64,000 bases of DNA from Pseudomonas sp. N40(2020). Lineage in GTDB: Bacteria > Pseudomonadota > Gammaproteobacteria > Pseudomonadales > Pseudomonadaceae. The position numbers and the translations under genes are program-made. This document shows positions 63,936 to 64,000 of the stretch, in pieces. Each line of letters starts with the position of its first letter. Position 1 is the first letter of the stretch. The notes under the pieces are model-generated. The model did not search any database. It was not told the DNA's origin and worked only from the letters and a program-made list of their open reading frames with translations. The stretch covers positions 54,626-118,625 of the forward strand of contig NZ_JACSZV010000011.1 of NCBI RefSeq assembly GCF_014472415.1, given 5' to 3'.

Positions 63936-64000
63936 CGTGTAGGAGCTGCCGAAGGCTGCGATCTTTTGATCCGGAAAATCAAAAGATCGCAGCCTTCGGC
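63936..64000. repeat. REP hairpin at the right edge
   Basis: GTGTAGGAGCTGCCGAAGGCTGCG... is followed by its complement; the arms GCCGAAGGCTGCGATCTTTT and AAAAGATCGCAGCCTTCGGC match perfectly around a short loop. The outer part of the right arm lies beyond the window. Confidence 0.88.

Noticed and set aside
1..64000. CRISPR arrays, tRNA or rRNA genes, insertion sequences, prophage genes
   Set aside because: No regularly spaced repeats, no tRNA-like or rRNA-like sequence, no transposase, integrase or phage structural genes found on reading either strand.

Overview
The window is about 64 kb of a chromosome from a fluorescent Pseudomonas, most likely of the P. fluorescens group. The evidence is a PvdQ-type pyoverdine acylase next to an FpvR-like anti-sigma factor, a complete fapABCDEF amyloid operon, a gnd-zwf pair of pseudomonad type, a DpkA-type imino-acid reductase, and GTAGGAGCTGCCGAAGGC-type REP palindromes between genes. 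Gene density is high and no rRNA, tRNA, insertion sequence, prophage or CRISPR array is visible.

Layout. 1-5 kb: a D-2-hydroxyacid dehydrogenase cut by the left edge, a secreted alpha/beta hydrolase, a YqaA-type membrane protein with a DUF411 protein, and a chemoreceptor. 5.3-13.1 kb: an unassigned 179-aa protein faces a five-gene minus-strand operon (MdfA-type exporter, LuxE-like synthetase, LuxC reductase fused to a PaaK-like adenylation domain, a second PaaK-like enzyme, and a GNAT). This looks like a small biosynthetic cluster that activates carboxylic acids, reduces one to an aldehyde and exports the product. There is no luciferase and no phenazine core gene in the window. 13.2-18.3 kb: small lipoprotein and membrane proteins, a truncated Fur-like regulator, pvdQ behind a perfect iron-starvation box, an fpvR-like gene and a PepSY protein. 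18.3-23.2 kb: a 1,623-aa dermonecrotic-toxin-like protein ending in a zinc-protease motif.

23.4-35.8 kb is metabolic: dpkA, a LysR/nitrilase pair, an NCS2 purine transporter, a LysR divergent from a polyamine-binding protein and agmatinase, zapE, DinB-like and GNAT proteins. 35.9-45.4 kb: a FhuE-like siderophore receptor, cptA (phosphoethanolamine transferase), a second giant toxin-like protein (1,631 aa) and a small charged protein. 45.6-49 kb: gnd-zwf-HAD phosphatase joined by ATGA overlaps. 49-52.5 kb: nhaB, a delta-60 repeat protein and a small protein.

52.8-59.5 kb holds a sigma-54 activator gene convergent with the fap operon. Upstream of fapA there is a plausible -24/-12 promoter and, further upstream, a cluster of TGTTTCA/TGAAACA sites, suggesting this activator drives fap. 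A hairpin terminator sits between fapC and fapD. 59.5-64 kb: pnuC with a NadR-type kinase, a second chemoreceptor, and uppP with a DUF1294 gene, ending in a REP hairpin at the right edge.

The best candidates for something undescribed are the LuxE/LuxC-PaaK cluster, the two giant toxin-like proteins, and the fap control region.
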